Positions 22,990 to 35,814 are shown, numbered from the stretch's first letter. The stretch: 64,000 nucleotides of DNA from Limnoperna fortunei (GCA_944474755.1 OX104112.1:23462460-23526459); one strand, 5' to 3'. The notes: generated from the letters alone by a model not told the origin. Made by a program: numbers and translations.

Positions 22990-24600
22990 TTGTAAGCATA
23001 TGTCGTTAACTATTTTTACTGCATGTCAAATAAAACTTGCGACAATAATCGCTTTATATTTTACAATATTTTCACCTTTATGTTTAGTAAATAATATGTT
23101 TTTTTTCAACAATATTTGTTCAACAGTTCAACAATTGTTAACAATTGTTTATACATAACAGTTTTATAATTTGATTGAAAAAATGGGTGACCAAAAATGT
23201 TGTAGACTAAATAAAAACATGCACGCATACATTTAAGTAACTTGTTTTTTCTTACTGCATGTAAAATGTTGTCTGTGAAAGACCTGTCCTTTGCTAAATG
23301 TGAAATAAACCTATTACTGAGAGGGAGGACGGGGTCAGCAACTTGAAAATAATAATACGAATAATTTTCAATGTAATTAATATTTATTGACTTTTTTTCC
23401 TATCAAAACCGTGATTTTTTTCGTGTGACTTTCTTTCCGTTTACCGTTGTTGCTGCTGTGGAAATAGTCTTAAGTAGAAGTCTTTAAATTGGTTAACTAC
23501 TTGTTACACAAGTCGGGGTTTTTTGCTTATATATAGATCAGGAATACGAAACGTTATCTTACCACAACCTGGTCTTATAGTAAAACCTTCTGTTATTGAC
23601 CGTTTCGCGTTATTATCATACGACGACTTTTAAGGTACTTGGATGTCTAGTATCGCCATCTAGTGACGAGATGGTGACAAGATGGCGGACCTCCATAAGT
23701 GCATTTTTTACACGGTAAATTCCATGCAGAAACTTAACCACTGAAAATATAATAAAACATCAAGAGGCAAATGAGTTTCTTTTTAGTTGAAGAATAACAT
23801 ATTAAATTTTCATTTTTTTCCCGAAGTTTCCCTTTAAGTTATAGGTATCCACAAATAAACTGACTGATTTATGCAAATAATTAAATGACGGAATCTGGAT
23901 CGCACTGATTGGATTGATCGCACTGACGGTTACCAAGGTAATTACGGATTCATAATTTTGGACGGATGTATTCGTCATCAATCAGTCAGCGATCCGTCAA
24001 CGTTCCAAAATCCGTCAGCAATCAGTTATCAATCAGTCAAAGTGTTACGTTAGCGGGTGCAAGTACTGAAGTAGGTCATCTACATGGGCCTAGGAGTTGA
24101 ATATACACATGTTCTTAAAAAGTTATTCTACTAACTGTGATGAAGGTCTAAGATGAGCATGTCATCGTGCAATATATAGGAGCAAAATGGTGATTCTCAA
24201 CAACATGTTCACACGTCTTCACTACACAGTTGGTCTCATGAGACATTCCGTTTCATTAAATCCTAATGAAATATAAATTCTATATATAATTCTATATAAA
24301 AAATAACAACACAAAACAAAGTTAAGTTTTGCCACTAGCTCGTAGATTTGCTGTATTTTCTATGAACAGAAGAGTTTATTAAATAGAGTAATATATTAAA
24401 CAGATCCAGTGTCAACAGATACAATGTATATAATTAGTAAAAGATATTCTGTGGGCAGTCAGGAACCAAAAACAGTGGGTGGAAACCTTTCCTCTATGCC
24501 AGTTCCAGGCAAAACCAAGTATTGGACATCGCTTGTATATAAAACATACTAAATAACAAAAATGTAGTGTGCCCGCGGTAATAGCCGACCAAGATCTGAT
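22990..24600. other. No gene recognised
   Basis: AT-rich. A block at about 23885-24050 with CCGTCAGCAATCAGTTATCA recurs in part at 59120-59180, so it is a dispersed repeat. No exon or RNA gene recognised. Confidence 0.45.
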
Positions 24601-24910
24601 ACCTGTCCACGGACTTTTTTCGGGAATTTTACCTTAAAGTTTAAGAATGGTTTTTCTACTTTCATTTCAAAGTTGTGGTCACTTCTACCACATTACACAC
24701 TTCAGGAAGGGCTTCCACTGTAAAGACATTGACTGAAAAAAATATATTCATGTTCTACAGTAATGCCATACCTTTCAAAATATCAAACTCTTAAGCAATA
24801 GCAGTTATTAGCAAAAGCAGAAACAAAAGAGAAAATTGGGACTATTTTTTCATCCTGCCATCTTTTGACACGCACCGGAATTTCATTCCATGAATAGGAT
24901 AATGACCCCT
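24601..24910. mobile_element. Truncated third copy of the TA-flanked MITE
   Basis: Matches 1701-2012 with a few substitutions and small gaps. It lacks the left 158 bp, including the left inverted repeat. The right end GGATAATGACCCCT is intact, but the flanking TA is not preserved. Confidence 0.8.
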
Positions 24911-25729
24911 ATCATTTTGTGGTATAAATTGGGTCATGGAAGCTCAGATTTGTTGTGGTTTTCATGTTAATATTTAAAAAAAAAACATAGTAAACCAACA
25001 CAACTAAAGCATATATTTTATAATTTTTATTACTGAACAGACAGTTGACGTCACAATACAATTTTACGGGAAAAGGAGCGAGAAATTGTTTCTCACACAC
25101 GTGTTGAGAGCAGGATATCTCAACCGGCTAAAAATAGGTAACACGCTGTCTCATTAGTGAGAATATTAATTCCTGCTACACTACGTGACTTAGGGATTAT
25201 TTAACTCCATTCCCAACTGGACATTTAATGTAAATTTGTCAATTGTATACTTAATGATGGTTAATGCATCAACTGCACTCTTGTAGATGCAAATAGAAAT
25301 TTATGATTTATTGGACAAAACATCTACTTGGGTATTGTTGATAAACCTAGTCTACTTAACAAACATAATGGGATGGATTATAATTATCCTATCACACTGC
25401 CTTGTTAATCATACAGCCTGCTACACCTGACATATTCTAGGTCAATTCCTCTTATACCTAACATCTAGAACAACCAGCGCCCCCTACACCAATATGACCC
25501 ACGATAACGCCTCCTACACCTATTTCATTTCCCACGCCGCCAACGTCTCCTAAAACTATAGCGTCTACTTGGCCTAACGCCTCCTAAAACTATAGCGTCT
25601 ACTTGGCCAACGCCTCTTACTCCTCTAACATGTACAAGGCTAACGCCTCCATGACCCTTTAAAATCTGAGCAAACGCCTACTGCACCCTTTATAATCTCA
25701 GCAAACTCCTCCTGCACCTATAACCTGTT
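24911..25729. repeat. Region with short imperfect tandem repeats, no gene
   Basis: From about 25480 to 25730 phrases such as ACGCCTCCTA and ACTATAGCGTCTACTTGGCC recur. A perfect pair of about 36 bp starts near 25545 and 25582. The rest holds nothing recognised. Confidence 0.55.
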
Positions 25730-25955
25730 ACTTGTGATCACGTGCCTGTCAACACTGATGTTGCGGGTTCTAGTCGTATTGCGGGAAGGGTATTTTCGAC
25801 TGCCTTCCTAATTGACAAGATTGCCAGTTTTCCGACCGAAGATCTGGGTTTTCTCCGGGTACTCCGTCCTTCTCCCCGCCAAAAAACTGGGCGGCCATGA
25901 TATAGCTGAAAAATGCAGTGGCGGTAGTCAATAAACAAACAAACTAACAAAACGC
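25730..25955 (+). mobile_element. tRNA-derived SINE copy (body and tail)
   Basis: The B-box-like GTTGCGGGTTCTAGTC is followed by GCGGGAAGGG, TTTTCTCCGGGTACTCCG, AACTGGGCGGCCATGATATA and GCTGAAAAATGCAGTGGCG, then an AAAC-rich tail. This is the block order of a SINE family that I recall as abundant in bivalves. The minus-strand open frame over it is not a gene. Confidence 0.8.
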
Positions 25956-28057
25956 GAAACAGGAAAGAGGAAAATGACGACGCTTTTTCTTGCATAAGAC
26001 AACCAACATTTCAAAGCAGACATAGTCGTATCTAAATTGTGTACATGTGTATATAAGTTATGTTTCTTTACTTCATAACAGATTCAAACATTACATTCTT
26101 TGAATTGGATCGGTACTATAAAGTAGTTTTGACTTCCTGTGTCTGATTCAGTTTTAGAAAAAAAACCTTAAACAGTAAATTCCTCTGTCTTACTGAAAGA
26201 TTTCAAGCCATTTTCAGCAATGGTTGGGGGGAGGCCGGGTGGCGAGTAGGAAAGAAGCTACATACCGTTAAGAAGCACTGACAAGTCCCTGTCCAATTAA
26301 GGTTGGATTTACTTGATTGATTTCATTGAATAATTGGTTTAATTAAATTAAGCTGTCGTACTTACAGTGTTATATGTTATATTTACAGTACGAGTCATTT
26401 ACTGTATATGATTTACAGCGAAGGGGCGTTTATAGAGTCAGATAGGACGTGTATTGTAAATGATTTGTGGAATGGTCCAATTAAATTTTTCTACGTCGAA
26501 TTTATAAGCCCATATAAGTTACAGTGCGGCAATATTTTGAAAACTGTACATAACAAGGACATAACAGAACAATAATTGATTCTTCAAGTAATGTATGGCA
26601 GCAAGATCATGATATTTCGAGTTTGTACGATATTACGTTGTCATAAATAGCCACAAACATGGACATTATGTTTTTACCGAAATGGGAAAAACGTCAAACT
26701 GTCCAACATGGAGATTTCAACTTTGATTTTTCAATGTCAGACAGTGAATTAAATTCTAGCAGTGGAACCCAATTCATATGTTTATTCAGCGAGGTGCATG
26801 AAACATGTAACGGACGAGAAGATTATAATGCTGACTTAAAAAAAGAATTTATTCATCTCTAATGTGAATGTATTTAACAAACAACGGAGTCCGAAAATTC
26901 AATATTGTTTTATGTAAAATTGTTACAAAGATTCGTTTTGAGGCAAAGAAAAATTGAACTTAACATACCTCTAAAAGTGTGTACTTATCGCACGATAACA
27001 CGCTCCAACAGTTCAAGGGATGAAGCAATAGTTATTGAACAGTTGTGATGTCATACAAGCTCCAACCCTTGCATCATCTAAATTATTGTACACTTAACTT
27101 CAAAGAAAACTAAGACAAACCCAAACCATTCCACAATATTATAAGAAATCTAGTCAATCAATATGCATCTTTAGATGTTTATTTCAATGTTATTTTTTAT
27201 ATCTTTCATATCAATATTTTTATCACTATGTATAAAGTATGAAAAATATACAACAAACAAATAAGTAACACAAACCTCGCTGAACATTTCAGGTTACAAT
27301 GCTATCTTAGTGTAAACTTCTAAGAAATATCGCCAGAACCTAGTAATATTAAAGCCACAAACGGATCAGGCTAGTGACCTCAAAAATGGTAAGCAGTAGG
27401 CGAGCATTTTTCGTTATTTCGTGACATGTAGGTTCTAAAACCGTCTCGTTCTAACGTTGTAAAGTTTCTTATCGAACAAATCTCGGCCATAGGAGGCTAT
27501 GATCAAAAGTTGACATGACTAACCGCCGTGTGACACTTAGTTACCGTCGAAGGCTTCCCCCGTTTTGGTTGTGTTACCATGTTGCGGTCAGTACTCGGGC
27601 TACCCCTTCTTTTAGGGTCATAATCTTATATACAAATATTATATATGATTGTGGTCAATGTACACGAATATTCTCCAAAAGGTACTTTGTGTTTTGCCTG
27701 TATATGTTATAATGCCCGACAGTAACAGCGAAGGGCAATATAACATATAATTACATGCAATTCAAGGTACCATATGAAAATATCCTTAGCAAAAATCATA
27801 TGGAATATGTGGTATATACTATATTTAACTTAGCTTCGAAAACAAAACTTAGACTAACATATTTTTAATTTTTTGAACGCAGTCTCATAAAGATGTCATG
27901 ATCAACTGATCAGTGAAAATAACTCACGCGCGGGAAATTCACAGAACGAAAATCATAAGCACTATTAGCTATACAGTTATTACCAGGGAGACTTCGCAAA
28001 ATATATAAAATGCACACCATGTGTTCCCGTGTAACTAAATATAAAACGACGAAGTTG
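25956..28057. other. No gene recognised
   Basis: A 67-codon frame at 26659-26862 starts with ATG and is unlike its surroundings in being open, but matches no family known to me. A near-palindrome of about 50 bp (TATATGTTATAATGCCC and GGGCAATATAACATATA) lies at about 27701-27750. Otherwise nothing. Confidence 0.4.
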
Positions 28058-28066
28058 ATGTTTCCT

Positions 28067-28619
28067 CATCTTCGCTAGCCAAGGGTTACGATCCGTTACT
28101 CTTATCTTCACCCTTGGCAGATTGAGCCATAAAATCGTATTTCCCGCCTAGCGACATCTATCGGAATTAATCAGAAAACATAAACTCCGCCCATATGAAT
28201 TACATCATTTTTAGCCAATCAAAAGAAAGGTATTATGCAAGTTTTTTAAGATGTAATGTCTGCGCCCAGTGACTTTCCAAAACTGATATGTGAATTATTC
28301 AAAATAGATTCTTTAAACCAAAATCAGAAGGATGCGATCGAAGCTTTAATGCAGAGAAAAGATGTTTTCGTAGGGACAAGAACGGGTAGTGGAAAATCCT
28401 TGACCTACGTATGTATTCCGGTAACACGCTGTCATGTTTAAGTTTTTCAATCGCACATGTTATCAATGCGTGATCAGTAGTATCGAGCGTTCTGATTGGA
28501 CGCAGCTAGACTCAGCTGGAACCAATAAATGCCGGTAGCGGACAGACCAAAAAATCCGGCTCAATCTGCCAAGGGTGAAGATAAGAGTATCGGATCGTAA
28601 CCATTGGCTAGCGAAGATG
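28067..28619. mobile_element. 553-bp Pack-MULE-like element with 9-bp target duplication
   Basis: The ends are 62-bp inverted repeats (28067-28128 and 28558-28619) with two mismatches, starting CATCTTCGCTAGCCAA. ATGTTTCCT stands directly outside both ends (28058-28066 and 28620-28628), an exact 9-bp duplication. Long inverted repeats and a 9-bp duplication are the hallmarks of Mutator-like elements (MULEs). There is no transposase inside. Instead the element carries the first exon of a RecQ-like helicase with about 125 bp upstream of its ATG and a splice donor with some intron. A decayed MULE transposase lies 12 kb downstream (40565-42527), but I could not link the two by their ends. Confidence 0.85.
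28256..28420 (+). pseudogene. Captured first exon of a RecQ-like DNA helicase
   Basis: 55 codons from ATG (28256) to CCG before a possible donor GTAACA (28421). Residues 19-25 (SLNQNQK) look like the Q-motif region, and residues 40-48 (GTRTGSGKS) are a Walker A/motif I, followed by LTYVCIP. This matches the start of RecQ-type ATP-dependent helicases, which unwind DNA with ATP. Only motif I is present; motifs Ia to VI are missing, and the frame stops at 28441 if the donor is not used, so no working helicase can result. It lies wholly inside the 553-bp element. It is most simply a captured host gene fragment, or else a relic of a transposon's own helicase. Confidence 0.75.
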
Positions 28620-28639
28620 ATGTTTCCTTGATGTTAAAT

Positions 28640-29820
28640 GGCTTTTGTTTTTTTTTTACCATTTAAAGGGAATGGGTACTTTTGTTTAATCGACTGAACA
28701 TGTAATCAAGCGACTTTTTTACTCTATCTGCAATAGTTTTCATACAATAAGCAAAGACATGATTTTTGAATTTAAATAAAGGGTCAAAACCCCTTTAAAA
28801 AGTCATCCGGCCATCAAGGTCCAATGAAGAATTTTGTAGAGCTTCTTGAGCTCAACATTTCTGCGAGCAACAGCTTTTCTCTTTTTGCAACAGTTTTTAT
28901 TCTAAAAGGCAAACACATAAACAAGTGATTTTTTCTACTTTAAGGGTATAACCACTAAAAGTGATCATCTAACAAAATTGACGTAATAGAGATTTCGGAG
29001 AACTTTTGATTCTGAAGAGCCTTAAGATCTATCGCATTTTTACTATCTGATATAGTTTTTGAGTTACTAGTATAAGCGATTCTAAGTGATTTTACTACTT
29101 TTAGTAACAGTGGCCATGTTTGTTAATTAACTCAATTCGAAATGATGATCAGTTGTTGATAACATGTCATTATATCATTCTTGCAAATGTTAAGTCAAAT
29201 TGGATCAGTGATTTCACAGGAAAGGAGTTATGAATTGTTTACGGACGACAGACAAAAACACAATTTTGTACCTTTAAAGGGACAAAACCCCTAAAAGAGG
29301 TCATCTGACAACTAACGTCGAATTGAGACTTTTGTAGAGCTTTTTAGCAAGCAACAGCTTTTCTTTATCTGCAATAGTTTTCATTCTAAAAGTCAAAACA
29401 CATTAATAAAAAAACCGTGATTTTTTTTTTATTTTAAGAGGAATAACCGTTAAAAGGGGTCATCTGAAAACTTTGACCATATCGAGACTTTTGTCAAACT
29501 TCTGATTCTTTTGATAGGTCTCAAGATCATCAGATTTTTCTTATCTGTTATAGTTTTTGAGTTTTAGCCATTTTAAGTGATTTTTACCATATGTTCTATT
29601 TTGCTATGTTGTATATAACAGCGGACATGTTTATTTTTTGATTCATTCAAAATGAGGATCGCTTGTTGCCAACATGCCATATATTATTCCTGCAAAGTCA
29701 AATTGGTTCGGTGGTTTTAGAGGAGAAGATTTTTAAAAATATTTACGGACGACAGACTACGACGAACGCAGATAGTGATGGCATAAGCTCACATGGCAGG
29801 TGAGCTAAAAAACACACACA
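28640..29820. repeat. Dispersed repeat of duplicated modules
   Basis: Similar modules recur at 28785-28930, 28940-29080, 29280-29410 and 29440-29580. They share phrases such as GTCAAAACCCC, GACTTTTGTAGAGCTT and GCAACAGCTTTTCT. The stretch ends with GGCAGGTGAGCTAAA (about 29797-29811), the complement of the TTAGCTCACCTG motif that opens the repeats at 11391 and 13880. No coding potential. Confidence 0.6.
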
Positions 29821-29939
29821 TTGCTTATTATGCACCGAGCTTTACTTGTTTCTCTGGAGTTTAGCAATTTACTTTGTAGTGAAAGGGAAGTAACTCGATT
29901 AGCCAAAATGATTCATATCACCTCCGGGGTATAAATTTG

Positions 29940-31938
29940 CATTAATAAAGGTTATATTAAATAGAGCTTATTTTCCAAAAGAGTAGAAAAAAGCTAATGT
30001 TACACCGGTTTTCAAAAGTATTTATCCCAGTGAAATTAAAAACTACAGACCAATATCCCTTTTATGTATAATGGCCAAGTGTTTCGAAAGATGTGTTGAC
30101 AAACAAGTACATAATTATTTAATATAATATAGAATTATTACTCCTAATCAATCCGGGTTTACTAAAGGAGACTCGGCTTTAAACCAACTTGTTAATATTT
30201 CTAATGATTTTGGGAGGGCCCTAGACAGTGGCAAAGAAATAAGGGTGGTATTCTGTGATATAAGCAAAGCCTTTGATCAAGTTTGGCATAAAGGCTTGCT
30301 TTTTAAATCGTAAAATTATGGAATTTCAGGCAACTTACTAAACTGGTTCACAAACTACTTAAATGCTAGATATCAACGCGTTGTGTCAAATGGCGGTTGC
30401 TCTGCATAGAAGCCAATTAAGGCAGGGGTTCCCCAAGGGTCTATATTAGGTCCACTCTTGTTGCTTTTATTTATAAACGACATAGTCACTGAGATCGGTG
30501 CCAGCATCAAACTATTTGCTGATGATACAAGTTTATATTTAATTGTCGATACCCCTGAAAATGCTGCAAGATTACTAAACAGTGACCTTGACAAAATACA
30601 CGAATGGTCAAATAAGTGTCTGGTCAACTTCAATCCACAGAAGACGGAAAAATTAATACTTTCTCGTAAGCCAGTGAAACCCGTACATCCTACTCTGTTT
30701 ATGAATGATCATGACATACAAGAGGCCCATTGTCATAAACAATTGGGTATTTACTTTTCCAAAGATGGTATGTTGTACGATCACATTGATTATATAGTAA
30801 AAAGGCTTATACTAGAATAAATATTCTGCGCAAATTTCGACTAGTCTTGATGGGCACGTTTTAGAAAAAATGTACTTTTCTTTTATAAGACCTTTATTAG
30901 AATTTGGGGATGTAATATGGGGTTTAGTCAATAAAATAAAAAATGTTTAAATAGAAGCTATGAGAATTGAAACGGGGGGTAATAAATTAACTTCTATTGA
31001 AAATATATATAAAGAAACGGGATGGAAATCGCTTTCAGACAGGCGAGAGACCCACAAACTTATATTATTTTACAAAATGATTAACTTCGAAACCCCAGAT
31101 TATTTGCGGGAATTGGTACGTTCATCAATTGAAAATACACATACACATTATACCCGTCAATCACAAAATATTATTGAGGTCCGTACAAGAACAAATTTGT
31201 ACTCGGAATATTTTCTGCCTTCGACCGTAAAATTATGGAAAAGATACGACGGCTTATTCGTGCCAAACAACAAAAAGAAAAAAAATATTTATTTCGTTTG
31301 TACGATTTATTAATCCGTTTGTACGGTTTATTAAATCGTTAGTACGCTTTATTAAATCGTTTGTACGATTTATTAATCCGTTTGTACGGTTTATTAAATC
31401 GTTTGTACGGTTTATTAAATCGTTTGTACGGTTTATTAAATAGTTTGTACCTGTTTATTAAATCGTTTGTTCGATTTATTAATCCGTTTGTACGGTTTAT
31501 TAAATCGTTTGTACGGTTTATTAAATCGTTTGTACGATTTATTAAATCGTTTGTACGGTTTATTAAATCGTTTGTGCGGTTTATTAAATCGTTTGTACGG
31601 TTTATTAAATCGTTTGTACAAACGGATTAATAAATCGTACAAACGAAATAAATATTTTTTTTCTTTTTGTTGTTTAGCGCGAATAAGCCGTCGTATAAAG
31701 ATTACCCCTGCATACTCGAAATTATCTTCAAAAAACGAATAAGTCAACATGTCCAGATTATTACTACGTAGGAACCCGACTGGGACAGGTATTACACACC
31801 AGATTGCGACTGGGAAGTAGCTCGCTAAATGAACAGCTCTACGTACGAAATCTGGTGGACTCTCCTAACTGCACATGCGGACAAGTTGAAACCTCTTCAC
31901 ATTTACTCTTAAATTGTACAAAATATGATACCACGAGG
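29940..31938 (+). pseudogene. Decayed LINE (non-LTR) reverse transcriptase, split by a 451-bp transposon
   Basis: Reading across frames gives KNYRPISLL, PNQSGFTKGDSALNQLV, VVFCDISKAFDQVWHKGLL, AGVPQGSILGPLLLLLFIND, the active site KLFADDTSLY (30510-30540), and EWSNKCLVNFNPQKTE. The downstream thumb region IRPLLEFGDVIW and SLSDRRETHKLILFYKMINF follow. The C-terminal zinc-knuckle-like CTCGQVETSSHLLLNC lies after the insertion. Stops at 29984, 30125, 30311 and 30407 and frameshifts near 30820 and 30950 show it is dead. The transposon at 31245-31695 interrupts it in the thumb-to-tail region, and the frame resumes exactly after one copy of the 6-bp duplication. The clade (L2/CR1/Jockey-like) was not resolved; no endonuclease domain is visible upstream, so the copy is 5'-truncated. 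Confidence 0.85.
31245..31695. mobile_element. 451-bp non-autonomous relative of the 13.3-kb transposon
   Basis: The ends are inverted repeats of about 80 bp with two mismatches, starting TACGACGGCTTATTCG, clearly related to the 13.3-kb element's TACGACAGCTTATTCG. The flanks are AAAAGA (31239-31244) and TAAAGA (31696-31701), a 6-bp duplication with one mismatch. The interior is a 21-bp repeat array with core CGT-TTGT-ACG and spacer GTTTATTAAAT, the same plan as in the 13.3-kb element but with different core bases. The frames over it are artefacts. It has no gene, so it would need a transposase supplied in trans. Confidence 0.85.
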
Positions 31939-31939
31939 T

Positions 31940-33258
31940 AGGAACTAATATTATCAATCCCATATTCAATTCCAATTGATTCCCACCTTTTATTTCGGAT
32001 CAAATTTACTAAATACAATCCTGAATAAGGAAATCTGTTTAAAAGTCCAGAAGTTTGTTTTAAAAAGCAAACGATTTGTCACTTCTTTAGAAAAATAATT
32101 TTAAAGTTGCATACATTTCACCCAACCCTTTAATGTTTTTTTTTTTGTTTTCCGGTATTATTATTGTTGTTTTTCTTCTACATTATATGTAGCAGGTATA
32201 TAATACCTTGTGATTTTTATAACATATATATGTTGAAATCACAAGCATGCAAACCGTTATGAGATTTTACTTTATGTGATATATATTTAATTAGGAGATG
32301 GATTAATATAAGTTTCAGCTTGTTTCCGAATCCTTATGTGTTATAATTTGTGTGTGGTATGTTACGTGTATACACAGTTGCAAGATTTCAAATAAAATAT
32401 GTTAAATTTAAACTAACTATAGCATGAAAGAGATGTTTGTCATGTTTCCCCGTTTTCTACAAACAGAACGCCAGAAATCTCGATCCTTCGTTCTCGTAAT
32501 TTCATTACACCGAATGTGAACCGTTTTCAATATACGAAACGTTTGAATTGTGTGATTTGTTTGTTTTATTTTGTCTTTTGATATTTTAAGGTTATACAGC
32601 TTTTTTAGCAAACACACCCCATCAGATAAGAGTTTATGTTACTTCAATAATTATATTGATTATACAGTATAAAGTGTGTGCCGAATTTCGTTTTGTCAGA
32701 TCAAGGCAGGATTTGGTAAATATTTGAATTCAACTATTTTCAAAATTTTTCTTACCACTAAATGAAATTTTTACAATTTACATAAATAAAAAAAGATTAA
32801 ATAAATTGTTTATTTTACTCGTAGATGCTTTATTTCTGTATTGATTATATTGCTTTTTGGCTATACATATGAAACTCTTACAGTTGTATGATATACTGAA
32901 TCGCAAAAGGACATCTTATATCACATTTTAATCAAATTGTTTGCCTAGACCCCATATCATGCCACATTTGCGCGTCACCAAACTTATACAGTTTATCATG
33001 ATAGCACAAGGGCGCATTGAGCATGAACAAGAGCCACAATGGAGCTCATAGAACATAATAATGTCAATGCGATGGATTCGCGGTTTTGAGTCCAGATCCG
33101 AGCCATATTGTGCATTTGTGTGATAAAGTTAAAATACGGGTGATTGCGGAGCAGCCAAGTCTCAGCTGATTTTTTGCCATCGTTTTAAAGGTTATCTGCA
33201 TGCATTATAAAGGCGTCCATAAATCGTCTAATCAACTGCACTCATCGGAAATATGCCG
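31940..33258. other. No gene recognised
   Basis: AT-rich; the first few hundred bases are probably the 3' part of the LINE. Nothing else recognised. Confidence 0.4.
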
Positions 33259-33261
33259 CTG

Positions 33262-34626
33262 TGGTAAGTGATGGTGGTGGACATGTACGTACATGTTATA
33301 GTGGTGGACATGTACGTAATGGTCGTGGACATGTACGTAATGGCGGTGGACATGTACGTAATGGTGGTGGACATGTACGTAATGGTGGTGGACATGTACT
33401 TAATGGTTGTGGACATGTACGTAATGGTGGTGGACATGTACGTAATGGTGGTGGACATGTACGTAATGGTGGTGGACATGTACGTAATGGTGGTGGACAC
33501 TGTACGTAATGGTCGTGGACATGTACGTAATGGTGGTGGACATGTACGTTATGGTGGTGGACATGTACGTAATGGTGGTGGACATGTACGTAATGGTGGT
33601 GGACATGAACGTAATGGCGGTGGATATGTACGTAATGGTGGTGGACATGTACGTAATGGTGGTGGACATGTACGTAAATGTGGTGGACATGTACGTAATG
33701 GTGGTGGACATGTACGTAATGGTGGTGGACATGTACGTAATGGTGGTGGACATGCACGTTATGGTGGTGGACATGTACGTAAATGTGGTGGACATGTACG
33801 TTATGGTGGTGGACATGTTCGTAATGGTAGTGGACATGTACGTAATGGTGGTGGACATGTACGTAATGGTGGTGGACATGTACGTAATGGTGGTGGACAT
33901 GTACGTAATGGTGGTGGACATGCACGTTATGGTGGTGGACATGTACGTAAATGTGGTGGACATATACGTAATGGTGGTGGACATGTATGTAATGGTGGTG
34001 GACATGTACGTAATGGTTGTGGACATGTACGTAATGGTGGTGGACATGTACGTGATGGTGGTGGACATTTACGTAAATGTGGTGGACATGTACGTAATGG
34101 TGGTGGACATGTACGTAATGGTGATGGACATGTACGTAATGGTTGTGGACATGTACGTAATGGTGTTGGGCATGTACGTAAATGTGGTGGACATGTACGT
34201 AATGGTGGTGGACATGTACGTAATGGTGGTGGACATGTACGTAAATGTGGTGGACATGTACGTTATGGTGGTGGACATGTACGTAATGCTGGTGGACATA
34301 TACGTAATGGTGGTGGACATGTACGTAATGGTGGTGGACATGTACGTAATGGTTGTGGACATGTACGTAATGGTTGTGGACATGTACTTAATGGTGGTGG
34401 ACATGTACGTAATGGTGGTGGACATGTACGTAATGGTGGTGGAGATGTACGTAATGGTGGTGGACATGTACGTAATGGTGGTGGACATGTACGTAATGGT
34501 GGTGGACATTTACGTAATGGTGGTGGACATGTACGTAATGGTGGTGGACATGTACGTAATGGTGGTGGACATTTACGTAATGGTGGTGGACATGTACGTA
34601 ATGGTGGTGGACATGTACGTAATGGT
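33262..34626. repeat. 21-bp minisatellite, about 65 copies
   Basis: The unit is GGACATGTACGTAAT followed by GGTGGT, with point variants (AAATGT for AATGGT, TTACGT, GCACGT). Variant units recur in clusters, which suggests block duplication. The period is a multiple of three and lacks stops, so frames of up to 459 codons run through the array on both strands; these are not proteins. No inverted ends like those of the 21-bp transposon arrays flank it. Confidence 0.92.
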
Positions 34627-35814
34627 AATTTAAATTTTGTGAAATAAATTAATTAAATTGTAATATCATTTTAAAATAAACGTCCGTCAATCTCTACATT
34701 TTTGAGGTCATCATACATCGCCTTTCTTATTTGATGATATTGATAAATACAATCTATCAACAAATACAGATCTTTTTTTCATTTCGATACATCAAGCAAA
34801 TATGTCATGTGACTTACCACAGCCAATGGCAAAGTGGATGAGATATTTTCCCACTGGAAGAACACATAAACTTACCACATTAAACTGACCATTTATATAC
34901 AAATATTTTGTTACAATAAGGGGTAAATTACAGTAAGTTTGCTGAGTGACTTTGCCTAATCTGAATATATCGAGTACACATCTCTTATCCATAAACGAAA
35001 TAATCAAATTGTTTTTGTTTTTTGTTTGTTGTATAGTATCTAAACCTGGATAGAAGTGATCAAATCCACTCACAAAGTACACAAATTAACCGTTACTGTA
35101 AATGGTAGTGGCTTTATTTTATTCTTAAATTGCAGGTAATTGTAATGTCAAAATCATTTTGTAATAAATTTAAAGAATTTAGTACTTAATTTTGTAGTCA
35201 AAGGGGAGTAACTCGATGAGCCAAAACTGCTTTTCGCAATCACCTACTTGTCAATAATAGCAATATAAAACATGCGATATTTGGCAGATACATGACTTTG
35301 TGTGAACATTTGTTGACTAAAATGCGTTTGTAGTAAAAACATTATGTACGCCAGATATTTTTTCTATGAAATGGCGGCCTCTGCGGCTATGTAATCTATG
35401 CAGTTGGTCTTTTCAAGAACTTCATCACATGCGTGTCTACAATGGGGATCTTAGTTCGTGCTTATGACCTTATGACTTGTTGTTACAATCAAGCACAGTA
35501 AGGCCCTTTTTTCACGCAAATGCACCAATTTTATTGCAGGACAAACCGGTCGTATTGGCAAAAAAAAAATGCTTGAGGTCATTAGGGTATGCTCAGTGGG
35601 CAGCTAAACAGAATTCGTGTTGTTATAGCTTTATCAGCCTCAAACAGAAGATTATTAGATTCATATTAAGTGTGATGATTGCATAAAGTTTGGTAAGAAA
35701 ATCGTCTTTTTACGTGTGTTACTCTTACAGAAAGATTTGTAATTAATTATGACAAAGCTACGTCTCTGAAGATTACAAGGGATATACCCCTTCCTGGTCC
35801 CTACCATGAACCCA
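34627..35814. other. No gene recognised
   Basis: AT-rich sequence with short frames only. Nothing supported. Confidence 0.45.

Noticed and set aside
33268..34647. 459-codon open frame (and long frames on both strands) over the 21-bp minisatellite
   Set aside because: The unit length is a multiple of three and has no stop in most frames, so long frames arise on both strands by arithmetic. No start context, domain or splice site supports a protein.
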